A stretch of 64,000 nucleotides of DNA, from positions 62,001 to 126,000 of the forward strand of contig CAYVWR010000004.1 of NCBI GenBank assembly GCA_964455525.1, written 5' to 3'. The DNA is from JAFDZV01 sp964455525 (GTDB lineage Bacteria > Bacteroidota > Ignavibacteria > OLB7). Below are positions 27,268-36,251 of this stretch, piece after piece. The position numbers and the translations under genes are program-made. How positions within the stretch are numbered: position 1 is the stretch's first letter; every line of letters starts with the position of its first letter. The notes under the pieces were generated by a model. The model was given only the letters and a program-made list of their open reading frames with translations. It ran no database searches and was not told the DNA's origin.

Positions 27268-28143
27268 ATGTCGCGCAGACTTTTGCAGCAGTGGCGGGCG
27301 GTTATCCTGGTCCCTATCGTTTGTATAGGGGTATCCCTGTCGATCTTCGCTTCGGCTTCGGCCAGAGAGATCACCGATCCAGCCAGGAAGCGCGAGCTTG
27401 TGGAACGTGCCCGCGCCTTATACTTCAGATATCCCAAGGTCGGTTTCAAGGGGGTGGACTGCGATATCGCCATTCCGTTGCTCGATCGTCTCGATAGTCT
27501 GATCGCATTATCCTCGGCCGGTGGCGCCAGGGATGTGGTGCCGGGCAGAGCACGGTTCGCCGTGTCGATCCTGGCGGATGGGGGATGGACGCTACAGGTG
27601 ATGCAGATGGAGCCGCTCGGTGGTTCGGACGTGATCGGCAAGGGGAGGCTCGGGGTGCTGGAGGCGTGCAAGCGGATGCTGGACGGGTATCTTCGGATGA
27701 GCCGTGGGTTTCTCTTCGAGGATATGTTCGAGCAGATGGGGCGCGGCTATAAGATATTCGAGGAGAACGGGGGCTATAGGATAGCGCTGGAGGAACGAGG
27801 GCAGACCTCGGAAATGCTTCTGACAAAGCAGCTTGTTCTTACCTCCGTATCAATACGGTACGGTGGCAAGGCGATGGTGATGGGGCTGGGCTATATCACG
27901 ACCGGCAGGGGATTGCTGCTCAATCAGCTCAGCGTGGATGGCGCGGAGCTGACGCCATCGTTCGATCTGGAGATCGAGTATCAGACCATTGGCGGGATGA
28001 TGGTGCCGGGAAAGCTTGCCGTAATGATGGCATCGGAGGATATCGCGGCTGCTTTTCGCGAGCGGTACTCGGCATTGCGGGAGTTCAACGGGCCGTTGAC
28101 CATCGAGTTCGATTTTCTCAACCCTCGTCTTCACGGCCAGTGA
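27268..28143 (+). CDS. Secreted protein of unknown function
   Basis: 291 residues from the ATG at 27268. The signal peptide is clear (1-32: basic start, VILVPIVCIGVSLSIFA, cleavage after ASA). The mature part is mixed alpha/beta and begins with a helix RKRELVERARALYFRYP. It contains GVDCDIAIPLLDRLD and later an alternating strand region LVLTSVSIRYGGKAMVMGLGY. I do not recognise a family. Its only Cys of the mature part near the front plus the strand-rich end suggest a stable periplasmic or surface protein. Neighbours are the H1-like gene and the TraB gene, both on the same strand. Confidence 0.7.
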   Translation: MSRRLLQQWRAVILVPIVCIGVSLSIFASASAREITDPARKRELVERARALYFRYPKVGFKGVDCDIAIPLLDRLDSLIALSSAGGARDVVPGRARFAVSILADGGWTLQVMQMEPLGGSDVIGKGRLGVLEACKRMLDGYLRMSRGFLFEDMFEQMGRGYKIFEENGGYRIALEERGQTSEMLLTKQLVLTSVSIRYGGKAMVMGLGYITTGRGLLLNQLSVDGAELTPSFDLEIEYQTIGGMMVPGKLAVMMASEDIAAAFRERYSALREFNGPLTIEFDFLNPRLHGQ

Positions 28144-28274
28144 GGAGCCGGATGAATCTTCATAGCAAATATCTCGTGTAGTAGGTTTCAATGCCGCCGC
28201 TGCTCTGCTGAACAGGGTGCACACAATCGGTCGGTATACTCCCCGAAGAGTGGGAGCAGATAGTTCATCGATGA

Positions 28275-29216
28275 ATGCATAGCCATATGAATATGCCAAT
28301 CCTAGCATACGTTCGGAATCTTCGCAAGGGGCTTGGTCTCCTTACGCTTACCTGTTTGTATCTGATATCCGGTGGTACCGGATGGGCACAGGGGGCCAAG
28401 GGGGCGCAGAAGCGGAACATGCTCTGGCGGGTGACCTCCGATAATAACGTCGTGTATATCCTTGGCTCGGTGCATATGCTTCCGAAGAGCGTCTATCCGC
28501 TCGATTCGGCGATCGACCTGGCATTCGATGATGCAGCCAGGGTTGTGTTCGAGCTTAACCTCGATAGCGCTGCAAGCATCTCCTCGGCAATGGGGCTCAT
28601 GAAAAAAGGCGCCTACCAGGACGGGCGGACACTACAGGGGAGCATCTCCAAGGAGACCTACGAGCTGGTCGAGAAGCGACTGAAGAAGCTAGGGCTTCCA
28701 ATCGCCATGTTCAACAAATTCGAGCCTTGGGTGGTTGCCATGATGATGACCGCCCTGGACATGAAGCAGGATGGCTACGAAGCACAGTATGGTCTTGACC
28801 AGCATCTGCATCAGAAGGCGCAGGAGGCTGGCAAGGAGGTGATCGGGCTGGAGACGATGGACTTTCAGGTGGATCTGTTCGACAAGATGCCGGAGCAGGC
28901 GCAGGAGGATTTTCTGCGGCAGACGCTGGAGATGGGGGCGGACGCTGCTACCGGCATGCTTGATATGATGGTAGAGGCATGGAGGACGGGGGATGCCGAG
29001 GCGCTGGAGAGGATCGGCACCGAGTTCATCACCAAGGATTCCACCTTGTACGAGTCGATTCTGTTCGAGCGCAACCGGAACTGGGTGCCGCAGATCGAGA
29101 CGTTCCTGCATGAGGATTCCAGGTATCTGGTGGTGGTGGGCGCCCTGCATCTGGTTGGCGAGCATGGGGTGATCCAGATGCTGCGATCGAAAGGTTATAC
29201 AATCGAGCAGCTCTAG
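28275..29216 (+). CDS. TraB/GumN-family protein
   Basis: 313 residues. A hydrophobic segment (about 18-38, ending WAQG) is a signal peptide. The family motif ILGSVHMLPKSVYPL (GS-H-P) lies soon after, and the family's second histidine block, VVVGALHLVGEHGVIQMLRSKGY, is at the C-terminus. TraB/PrgY/GumN (TIKI-like) proteins are metallohydrolases or pheromone-shutdown factors. The protein should be exported. The in-frame ATGs at 28275, 28287 and 28293 are close alternatives. Confidence 0.88.
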   Translation: MHSHMNMPILAYVRNLRKGLGLLTLTCLYLISGGTGWAQGAKGAQKRNMLWRVTSDNNVVYILGSVHMLPKSVYPLDSAIDLAFDDAARVVFELNLDSAASISSAMGLMKKGAYQDGRTLQGSISKETYELVEKRLKKLGLPIAMFNKFEPWVVAMMMTALDMKQDGYEAQYGLDQHLHQKAQEAGKEVIGLETMDFQVDLFDKMPEQAQEDFLRQTLEMGADAATGMLDMMVEAWRTGDAEALERIGTEFITKDSTLYESILFERNRNWVPQIETFLHEDSRYLVVVGALHLVGEHGVIQMLRSKGYTIEQL

Positions 29217-29329
29217 GATGTGGCCGCCTGCCTGATGGGCCTGTATTTTTGTTGCGCTTGGTAACTTCTTCGTCATAACGGTGTACTATACTGTTGAACC
29301 GATACCGTTCCGTCCGGGGGAGATATCTG

Positions 29330-29929
29330 ATGCGTATACGTAGCACTGTCATCATTTGTATTATTGCGTTTGGTCTGGCCGGGATGGCCGCGCTTGCCGC
29401 AGTCGGCATGCTGCGGATCGTCCCGTTTGCTGGCCTGTCCGACTCCACTGTCATGTTGCAGGAGGTTCGGTCCTATAAGAGTTGGACGAATGTGAACCCC
29501 GAACGGCAGCCCATGGCCACCGCTGTGGCACTTCTCTGCGGCCCGCCGCTTCCTTCTCACCGTGTTCGTTTTTCTTTGGGCAGCCCGCACGATACAGCGT
29601 GCATCTCGGTTTATGTGAATGGGATAGGGCGCACGGCGATGATGAGCCAGGCCACGCCAAGATTCCCGACCGGTTCAATCATCGTCAAAGAGAAGTTCCC
29701 TGATCTTCAGAGCCATAAGCTGGAGATGCTTACGGTGATGGTAAAACGGGAGCCTGGGTACGATTCCACGCGTGGCGACTGGGAGTATCTGGTGGTTGAC
29801 GGCGATCTGGCGGAGATCAAAGCACGTGGGGCTATCCAGAGCTGCCAGGGCTGCCATATCGAACAGGCCTCCAACGATTACATTTTCCGCACCTATCTGC
29901 CCCCGGATGTGACGCAGGCATTGAACTAA
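29330..29929 (+). CDS. Cytochrome P460-family protein
   Basis: 199 residues from the ATG at 29330, which has a GGGGGAGA ribosome site. The N-terminus is a signal peptide or anchor (VIICIIAFGLAGMAALAAVGML). The haem motif CQGCH lies near the C-terminus (172-176), which is the P460 layout, and YKSWTNVNP and FPTGSIIVKEKF are family blocks. Relatives oxidise hydroxylamine or detoxify NO, or act as c'-beta cytochromes. The product is periplasmic. Which activity applies depends on residues near the haem that I cannot judge. Confidence 0.82.
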   Translation: MRIRSTVIICIIAFGLAGMAALAAVGMLRIVPFAGLSDSTVMLQEVRSYKSWTNVNPERQPMATAVALLCGPPLPSHRVRFSLGSPHDTACISVYVNGIGRTAMMSQATPRFPTGSIIVKEKFPDLQSHKLEMLTVMVKREPGYDSTRGDWEYLVVDGDLAEIKARGAIQSCQGCHIEQASNDYIFRTYLPPDVTQALN

Positions 29930-29966
29930 CCTCCGTACCTTTCGTTCCGGTAAATCAGGTTGTTCA

Positions 29967-31223
29967 ATGTACCTCGATCGCTCCTTCGTCCCGGCGGCGG
30001 GAGCCGATGAGGCAGTTATCTCTGCGATGTCGATTTTTCAAACCGAGGGACGTATCCTTGTCACCTGTCCCAAGCGGCTCCCACCGTATCTGGCACGGGA
30101 GCTTCAGGACTTGGGCTTTCCCATCCTTTCAGAACGTGTGACGGGTGTCGAGACCAGCGGCACGCTTGTCGATGCGATGCGGCTGAACCTGTACCTTCGT
30201 ACCGGTCACCGCGTCCTGTTTCTGCTTGGCTCGTTCACCGCCCACACGCCGGATGATATGTACCGCAACGTGACCGAGATCCCCTGGGAGGACTACATAG
30301 ATCCAGATGGGTATCTAAGTGTGGTTTCTTCGGTCGATACCGAGTGGATACGCGATACCCAGTTTGCCAATGTGCGCTGCAAGGATGCGATCGTCGATCG
30401 TATCAGGAGCAGGGCCGGGCGGCGTCCTGATTCCGGCTCCGAGCGGAGCGGGGTGGTGGTCTTCCTATACTGGAAGGATGATGACTGCGCAGTCTATATC
30501 GACACCTCCGGCGAGCCGTTGAACAAGCGTGGGTATCGGAAGATCCCGTTTATGGCGCCGATGCAGGAAACGCTGGCGGCTGCGGTGATTATGGCGACCG
30601 GATGGGATGGCTCCGGCAATTTCATCAACCCGATGTGTGGCAGCGGCACCCTTGCCATCGAAGGGGCGCTTGCCGGGGTTGGCAAGGCACCTGGGCTTAT
30701 GCGGGATGGCTTTTCATTTATGCGGCTTCGTGGGTTCGATCCGGCGGTCTGGAACGAGTTGCGCCGTGAGGCACGTGCCGCCGCCCGCAAACGCTTCGAT
30801 GGAAGAATCATCGTCACCGATCGCAGCCCTGATGCGATAGTCGCCGCACGGAAAAACGCCATCACCGCAGGGGTCGATCATCTGATGGAGTTTCAGGTCT
30901 GCGATTTTGCGGAGACGCCGATGCCGGAGGGGGGGGGCATTGTGCTGCTGAACCCGGAATATGGCGAGCGTCTCGGCGAAGTGCGTCGGCTGGAGGATAC
31001 GTATCGGAGAATCGGCGATTTCTTCAAGCATGCATGCCAAGGCTCGATGGGCTATATCTTCACGGCAAACGGGCATCTTGCCAAGCAGGTGGGGCTTCGT
31101 GCAAAAAGGAAGATCCCGTTTTACAACACCACGCTCGACTGCCGTCTCCTTGAATATGAACTCTATGGCGGCACCCGGAAACATCGCGATCGCATCGGCA
31201 CCGGCAATGCCGATGAGCCGTAG
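29967..31223 (+). CDS. THUMP-domain RNA guanine-N2 methyltransferase (RlmL/YpsC-like)
   Basis: 418 residues. An N-terminal THUMP-type RNA-binding region (about 25-150) is followed by a Rossmann methyltransferase. The SAM motif is NPMCGSGTLAIEGAL and the catalytic loop, usually NPPYG, reads NPEYGERLGE here. The block GEPLNKRGYRK is typical of RlmL-like enzymes, which methylate 23S rRNA G2445. The ATG at 29967 or the internal ATG at 30027 could be the start. The change of the second Pro to Glu in the catalytic loop occurs in a key position and may mark a subfamily. Confidence 0.88.
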   Translation: MYLDRSFVPAAGADEAVISAMSIFQTEGRILVTCPKRLPPYLARELQDLGFPILSERVTGVETSGTLVDAMRLNLYLRTGHRVLFLLGSFTAHTPDDMYRNVTEIPWEDYIDPDGYLSVVSSVDTEWIRDTQFANVRCKDAIVDRIRSRAGRRPDSGSERSGVVVFLYWKDDDCAVYIDTSGEPLNKRGYRKIPFMAPMQETLAAAVIMATGWDGSGNFINPMCGSGTLAIEGALAGVGKAPGLMRDGFSFMRLRGFDPAVWNELRREARAAARKRFDGRIIVTDRSPDAIVAARKNAITAGVDHLMEFQVCDFAETPMPEGGGIVLLNPEYGERLGEVRRLEDTYRRIGDFFKHACQGSMGYIFTANGHLAKQVGLRAKRKIPFYNTTLDCRLLEYELYGGTRKHRDRIGTGNADEP

Positions 31224-31281
31224 CGCTTTATCGCGGGCCGCATGAGCGCTGGAGCAACCGACAGGTAAGGAGCATTCCGGT

Positions 31282-31650
31282 ATGGAGAAGGTCAATCTGA
31301 TCGAGGCATTCGGGCGATTCAGCGAGCATTGGAGCCCAAAAATTGCGGGGACGGTGAACGACTCGCATGTGAAGCTTGCGAAGCTGAAGGGGGAATTTCT
31401 CTGGCACCATCATGAGCACGAGGACGAGATGTTTCTTGTGGTGCGGGGGAGCTTTGTGATGGAGTTTCGCGACCATGCGATCCGGCTCGATGCAGGGGAG
31501 TTCCTGGTGGTCCCGCACGGGGTTGAGCACCGGCCGGTAGCCGATGAGGAGGCCTGGGTGCTTCTGTTCGAGCCGGTTTCGACGCTAAACACCGGTACCA
31601 TCAGGAATGAGCGGACCGTGGAACAACCGGAGCACCTGGCGTTCCGCTGA
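31282..31650 (+). CDS. Cupin-domain protein
   Basis: 122 residues with a single cupin barrel. The metal ligands are visible in WHHHEHEDEMFLVVRG (motif 1) and in VPHGVEHRPVA (motif 2). It begins with AAGGAG-type ribosome site 15 bp upstream. Small cupins of this kind bind Fe, Mn or Zn; the reaction is unknown. It overlaps nothing and precedes the PLP enzyme by 58 bp, perhaps in one transcript. Confidence 0.85.
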   Translation: MEKVNLIEAFGRFSEHWSPKIAGTVNDSHVKLAKLKGEFLWHHHEHEDEMFLVVRGSFVMEFRDHAIRLDAGEFLVVPHGVEHRPVADEEAWVLLFEPVSTLNTGTIRNERTVEQPEHLAFR

Positions 31651-31708
31651 TCTTTCCGCAGGTAGCGTGATGCCAGCCGGCATCGGCGTACCATTTATGG
31701 GAGATTCC

Positions 31709-32833
31709 ATGCATATCGAAACACTTGCGGTGCATGCCGGCGAGCGCTCCGACCATACTGCCGGGTCGGTTGCTTCGCCACTCTACCTCAGCTCCACATT
31801 CGAGCGTGATGCCGATGGCGGTTATCCGTATGGTTATGTCTACGGCCGTTATGGCAACCCAAATCGCGTCGAGCTTGAGGAGTGTGTAGCGACGCTGGAG
31901 GGAGGGGTGGCCGGGGCCGCATTCTCATCGGGGATGGCGGCCATTATGAGCATTCTGCAATCGCTTGATCCGGGGGATCATGTCATTGCGCCGGTCGATT
32001 CTTATTTCGGCACCGGGACATTGCTGCGCGAGACTTTTGCGCGGTGGGGGCTGGATACGACGTTTGTGGATCTGACGCGGCCACAGGAGGTGGAGCGTGC
32101 GCTGCGGCCCGGCACCCGGCTGGTCTGGATCGAGACGCCCACCAACCCGTTGCTGAGGGTGGTGGATATCGAGCGGATCGTTGGGATCGCCCGGCGCGAT
32201 GGGTGCAGCGTCGTTTGCGACAGCACATTTGCCACGCCGGTGATTCAACGTCCGTTTGATCTTGGTGCCGACTTCGTCGTGCATTCGGCAACCAAATATC
32301 TTGGTGGGCATAGCGATGTGGTTGGTGGCGTCGTGGTTGCGCGCAGGCTCGATGGGCTGTTCGAGCGTATCGTGAACCTGCAACGGAGTGGCGGGGCGGT
32401 GTTATCGCCGTTTGATGCGTGGCTTATCATGCGTGGTATCAAGACCCTTCCGTATCGTATGCGGGCACAGTCGCAGAGCGCAGGGGCGGTTGCACGATAT
32501 CTTGCAGGACACCGAATGGTCGAGGCTGTACATTATCCGGGGCTGCCGTCGCACCCGGAGCATGCCGTCGCATCTCGCCAGATGCGGCTGTTCGGAGGCA
32601 TGCTCTCGTTTCAGATCCGTGGCAGCGCCGCCGATGCTATTGCCGTTGCGTCGCGGATGCAGCTTTTCATCCATGCCACCAGCCTTGGCGGTGTGCATAG
32701 CCTGGTGGAGCATCGTGCGTCGATCGAAGGGCCTGCCACAGCCACCCCCGACAATCTGCTTCGTCTGTCCATCGGTCTGGAACATCAGGATGATCTGATC
32801 GCCGATCTGGAGCATGCCTTGCGGACTGCATAG
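31709..32833 (+). CDS. Cys/Met metabolism PLP-dependent enzyme (cystathionine gamma-synthase/lyase family)
   Basis: About 374 residues from the ATG at 31709, which follows GGGAGA. The PLP lysine is in HSATKYLGGHSDVVGG. Other family blocks are YGRYGNPNR (Tyr/Arg for substrate phosphate), SSGMAAI, ETPTNPLLRVVD and CDSTFATPV. The C-terminal SLGGVHSLVEHRAS is shared by gamma-synthase and gamma-lyase. The reaction is trans-sulfuration or methionine breakdown; the exact type cannot be told from sequence alone. Cytoplasmic tetramer by family. Confidence 0.92.
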   Translation: MHIETLAVHAGERSDHTAGSVASPLYLSSTFERDADGGYPYGYVYGRYGNPNRVELEECVATLEGGVAGAAFSSGMAAIMSILQSLDPGDHVIAPVDSYFGTGTLLRETFARWGLDTTFVDLTRPQEVERALRPGTRLVWIETPTNPLLRVVDIERIVGIARRDGCSVVCDSTFATPVIQRPFDLGADFVVHSATKYLGGHSDVVGGVVVARRLDGLFERIVNLQRSGGAVLSPFDAWLIMRGIKTLPYRMRAQSQSAGAVARYLAGHRMVEAVHYPGLPSHPEHAVASRQMRLFGGMLSFQIRGSAADAIAVASRMQLFIHATSLGGVHSLVEHRASIEGPATATPDNLLRLSIGLEHQDDLIADLEHALRTA

Positions 32834-33198
32834 AGGCATCCGGCGGCATCGCGATCTCTGTAGCCCGCAGAAAACCATATCCCGGAAGCTGCTCGTTCTC
32901 CGTGGCCCACTATCGGCAGCAGGGCATACCCCCCTTGCTTGTATCGCGTGTTGGTCCAGTTCCTTTTTGCGCTGCCGCCGCAGCGTGCTCAGGATATGCG
33001 TTCGCGTAGGCCCGGTGGTGTGCCCTACTCCCCTTCGATGTTTCCGCATGCGACTGCCGTAATGGAACACAGGGCAGATGCTGCGAAACGTTCCAGAGGC
33101 TTTTACCTGATCGCCACTGCTCCGGTTTCCGTGGCATTGTGCTTGTGGCGACATCAGGCAGGAGCCGGGAGGATTTTACAACAGAGGGGAGATCTATC
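32834..33198. other. Intergenic region, nothing recognised
   Basis: About 365 bp between the PLP enzyme gene and the small basic protein gene. Short frames overlap on both strands; none has support. The ribosome site GAGGGGAG for the next gene is at the end. Confidence 0.35.
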
Positions 33199-33501
33199 AT
33201 GCCTCGGGGAGATAAGGACGCATATACGGACAAGCAGCGCCGTAAGGCCGATCATATTGCGGAAGGATATGAACATCGTGGAGTGCCGCATAAAGAGTCG
33301 GAACGCCGTGCCTGGGCAACGGTAAATAAAGAGTCGGGCGGTGGCAATCTGTCGGGAAGCGGGCGTGGGAAAAAGGATACCCATGTGTCGAGCCGCACGG
33401 GAGGACGCAAAGGTGCGGAGAATAGAACTGCCGCGGATCGGAGTGCCGCAGCAAAAAAAGGATGGGAGACCAGGCGCCGTCGTGAAGGGAGGCCCGCATA
33501 A
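33199..33501 (+). CDS. Small basic hydrophilic protein (plasmid-stabilisation-like annotation family)
   Basis: 100 residues, highly charged, no hydrophobic core. The N-terminal block MPRGDKDAYTDKQRRKADHI and the next block GYEHRGVPHKESERRAWATVNKESGGG match a widespread small family that databases often call plasmid stabilisation protein, without experimental support. The C-terminal part is Gly/Ala/Lys/Arg-rich (RTGGRKGAENRTAADRSAAA). The ATG at 33199 has a strong GAGGGGAG ribosome site. Nucleic acid binding is possible. Function is unknown. Confidence 0.75.
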   Translation: MPRGDKDAYTDKQRRKADHIAEGYEHRGVPHKESERRAWATVNKESGGGNLSGSGRGKKDTHVSSRTGGRKGAENRTAADRSAAAKKGWETRRRREGRPA

Positions 33502-34053
33502 CCTGTCTCGGCGTATCCTGGAATTGTTTCGGCAGGCTATCGTCGCGCCGAACGTATCTGCTGCGACAGGTATGTGTGCACGAAGCCGACCTTGAGGGCA
33601 TATGGCTCCGCAGGTGGTTTTCCATCCGCACGCTTCCCCGTCATGGGGAATGCCGGGCATCATCATCGTATCTGTACGATACAGCCCTGTCGGCTATCCC
33701 TGCCGCAGGGCTGTATGGTATCCGGCAGTGGCAATCCCGTTATGGCGTCCTGTTTCGGTCGCTCACCGGGCGGGGGAAGAGGGCATCGGGGCTGTGGTCT
33801 GGTCTGATGGCTAATCCACGCCGGTTCTGATCGGCGATCTGCCAGGGGATAGGGGGGTATCACCGAACCCGATACATGGCCCAGTGCTGTAAAACCCATT
33901 GTTGCAGGGGAGATGCTTCTACGGTGATCCCCCTTCTTTCCTTAGATTGGCAGTTTCCCGGCACAGAGAGTAGAACAAGAGCCTGCCGTCCGATTGCATC
34001 GGCGTGTGCGCTGCTTTTTCCGCTGCATCTCTTTTAAAGAAAGTTGTAAATGT
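33502..34053. other. Intergenic region with a perfect 11-bp inverted repeat
   Basis: About 550 bp without a supported gene. ATACAGCCCTG (33679-33689) / CAGGGCTGTAT (33706-33716) with a 16-nt loop is the only clear structure. Three short plus-strand frames over 33574-33830 overlap each other and are rejected. Confidence 0.35.
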
Positions 34054-34076
34054 GTTGCAACGAATATCGTTTCAAC
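34054..34076 (+). promoter_or_regulatory. Probable MarR operator and promoter of marR
   Basis: The dyad GTTGCAACGA-ATA-TCGTTTCAAC has 9 of 10 arm positions paired. A possible promoter uses TTGCAA (34055-34060) and TATATT (34078-34083), spacing 17, so the dyad covers the -35 box and spacer. Repression by the gene's own product is the natural reading. The ATGs at 34084 and 34093 are so close to the -10 box that the mRNA may be nearly leaderless. Confidence 0.6.
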
Positions 34077-34083
34077 GTATATT

Positions 34084-34560
34084 ATGCCTGTTATGGGTGA
34101 AGCACTTAGAAAACGACTAAAACAAACGAAGCACCAGGACCCGGCGAACGAGGCGGTCTTGAACTTGCTGGTCGCCACCGGATATCTCTCCGGGAAGATG
34201 GATGCCATCTGTAGCGAGTTCGGCATCTCACATCAGCAGTACAACATTCTGCGCATTCTCCGCGGCGTTTATCCAGAAGGGCATCAGTGTGGCGAGATTG
34301 CGGTTCGCATGCTCGATCGTGCTCCCGATGTAACGCGGCGGCTTGATGCGCTGGTGAAACAGGAGATGGTTGTGCGCGATCGCCTTGAGACGGATCGCCG
34401 TGTGGTAATCACGAAGATCACCGAGACCGGTCTGGAGCTTCTACAGCGGATGGAACCGCGCATGGCGGAGTTCCATCAGATTTTTCAGCGGAAACTTAGT
34501 GAAAGCGATTGTCTGGAGCTTTCGCGCCTTTGTGAAGCGATATATGGCGACGAGGTATAA
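34084..34560 (+). CDS. MarR-family transcriptional regulator
   Basis: About 158 residues from the ATG at 34084 (156 from 34093). The winged-helix core is clear: ISHQQYNILRILRG, then the recognition helix region GEIAVRMLDRAPDVTRRLDALVKQ, and the wing DRLETDRRVVITKITETGLELL (DRR-V-I-T-G pattern). MarR proteins dissociate from DNA upon binding phenolic or oxidant ligands. A dyad covers its promoter and a second copy of the site lies after the gene before pirin, so it probably represses itself and the pirin-FMN reductase pair. Confidence 0.9.
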   Translation: MPVMGEALRKRLKQTKHQDPANEAVLNLLVATGYLSGKMDAICSEFGISHQQYNILRILRGVYPEGHQCGEIAVRMLDRAPDVTRRLDALVKQEMVVRDRLETDRRVVITKITETGLELLQRMEPRMAEFHQIFQRKLSESDCLELSRLCEAIYGDEV

Positions 34561-34590
34561 GAACCCTCGGCCGCCGTCTCGTATGGGTAT

Positions 34591-34612
34591 GATATTTGTT
34601 GCGACGAATATC
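34591..34612 (+). promoter_or_regulatory. Second copy of the MarR-type operator
   Basis: GATATTTGTT-GC-GACGAATATC is a dyad with 8 of 10 pairs. It shares GTTGCrACGAATATC with the site at 34054-34076, in the same orientation. It is 31 bp past the marR stop and about 230 bp before the pirin start, which suggests control of the pirin transcript. Confidence 0.55.
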
Positions 34613-34840
34613 TTTCCCATTGGCAATAGTTTGCCTTCCCATTCAATCGTAGAGGGAATGCAGGCTGGGGGGGATGGATACAAGCAGGTATATATACAAA
34701 CCCTGTGTTGCATACGGTGTTCCCTCCGGGCCACGGTGTTTGTTCCTCCGCGATATCCTGGCGTCTACAGGATGGCGGCATATCACGGTGGGGGAAGGTG
34801 GTGGCACTACCATGGTTCACATATTGTGTGAGGAGATATC

Positions 34841-35554
34841 ATGATTACGGTACGGCCGGGAAACGAACGTGGCCATTTCAATCATGGATGGCTCGATACC
34901 TATCATACATTTTCGTTTGCGGAGTATTACGACCCGCGCCACATGGGATTTCGTTCGCTTCGTGTGCTTAACGAGGATAGGGTGCAGGGAGGCCGGGGTT
35001 TCGGCACCCATCCGCATCGCGATATGGAGATCATCACCTACGTGGTGGAGGGATCGCTTGAGCATCGTGATAGCATGGGGAGCGGTTCGGCCATCACTCC
35101 TGGGGAAGTACAGCGGATGAGCGCCGGAACCGGTGTGACGCATAGCGAGTTCAATGGTTCCAGAAGCGAGCCGGTGCATCTTTTGCAGATATGGATTCTG
35201 CCCGAACGGAACGGGATGGAGCCGGGCTACGAGCAGAAGCGGTTCAGCGAGAGCCAGCGGCGTGGGCAGTTACGACTGATAGGAGCACAGGATGCGCGCG
35301 ACGGAGCTGTCAGGATTCATCAGGATGTCGATCTGTATGCGAGCTTGCTGGCGCCGGGGGAGAGCCTGGTCCATCTGTTGAAGCCAGGGCGCCATGCCTG
35401 GGTGCAGGTGATTCGTGGGGGGATCGGGATCAACGGCAAGAGCTTGAACGCCGGGGATGGCGCTGCCATCAGCCAGGAGGAACGCCTGGAGATCGCTGCC
35501 GGTACGGAATCGTCCGATGGGACAGCCGAATTCCTTTTATTCGACCTTGGATGA
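34841..35554 (+). CDS. Pirin-family bicupin protein (YhhW-like)
   Basis: 237 residues with two cupin domains. Metal ligands are visible in FGTHPHRDMEIITYVVEG and in GTGVTHSEFNGS (two His, one His, one Glu), as in E. coli YhhW. The N-terminal HGWLDTYHTFSFAEYYDPRHMGF block is diagnostic. Members can cleave quercetin or act as redox-sensitive regulators. A strong AGGAGA ribosome site precedes the ATG. The FMN reductase gene follows 58 bp later, and a MarR site lies upstream, so a role in quinone/flavonoid or oxidative stress is likely. Confidence 0.93.
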   Translation: MITVRPGNERGHFNHGWLDTYHTFSFAEYYDPRHMGFRSLRVLNEDRVQGGRGFGTHPHRDMEIITYVVEGSLEHRDSMGSGSAITPGEVQRMSAGTGVTHSEFNGSRSEPVHLLQIWILPERNGMEPGYEQKRFSESQRRGQLRLIGAQDARDGAVRIHQDVDLYASLLAPGESLVHLLKPGRHAWVQVIRGGIGINGKSLNAGDGAAISQEERLEIAAGTESSDGTAEFLLFDLG

Positions 35555-35612
35555 GGCGCTCTCAGGCGCACATCCTTCAGGATCAACCAATGAAACGAGG
35601 AAACACTTCATC

Positions 35613-36176
35613 ATGAAGATATTTGCATTTGCGGGGTCGCTCCGTAAGGATTCCTATAACAAACGGCTTATCAGTATCGCGGCCGATATCGCCCGCAGTG
35701 CCGGAGCAACCGTGGATCTTGCCGATTTCAACGAGTTTGATATGCCGCTCTACAATGGCGATAGCGATGCGGAATCGGGGCAGCCGGAGGGAGCGCAGAA
35801 ATTTATTCAGCGAATAGAGGCGGCCGATGGCATTATGATCTCCTCGCCGGAGTACAATTACTCGTTGCCGGGAGGATTGAAAAATGCGATCGACTGGATC
35901 TCGCGTGCCAAGCCGATGCCTCTGCGGGGGAAGAGCGGCTTGATTATGGCCGCCTCCGGCTCGCATGTGGGAGGTATCCGTGGACTCTGGCAGCTTCGTA
36001 TCCCGCTGGAAGGGCTTGGTGTTTTCCTCCATCCCGATATGTATACGCTCCCGCATGCCCCGAAGGCCTTCGATGAGCGGGGAGAACTCAAGGATGAAGG
36101 AGATTACAAGCGTCTCCATACGGCTGTGGTGAAGTATCTGGCAATGGCCGAAAGCCTGGCCTCCATCCCGGCGTAA
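35613..36176 (+). CDS. NADPH-dependent FMN reductase / quinone reductase
   Basis: 187 residues, a flavodoxin-like fold. The FMN-phosphate loop GSLRKDSYNKRL (GS-R-S-N pattern) is at the N-terminus, and SPEYNYSLPGGLKNAIDW is the second flavin-binding block of the NAD(P)H:FMN/quinone (YieF/ChrR-type) reductases. It lies after pirin, probably in one transcript. Two-electron quinone reduction would fit a MarR regulon. The chosen ATG begins at the family N-terminus, though the frame is open upstream inside pirin. Confidence 0.92.
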   Translation: MKIFAFAGSLRKDSYNKRLISIAADIARSAGATVDLADFNEFDMPLYNGDSDAESGQPEGAQKFIQRIEAADGIMISSPEYNYSLPGGLKNAIDWISRAKPMPLRGKSGLIMAASGSHVGGIRGLWQLRIPLEGLGVFLHPDMYTLPHAPKAFDERGELKDEGDYKRLHTAVVKYLAMAESLASIPA

Positions 36177-36251
36177 GCTGAACGGGAGAGGGAAGGCCGG
36201 GGCTGGTAGAGCTATCGTTGGTTATGGGAACGGAGCGCATAACCTGATACA

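Noticed and set aside
33574..33830. Three overlapping plus-strand frames after the small basic protein gene
   Set aside because: Mutually overlapping, and they span a perfect inverted repeat; no start signal.
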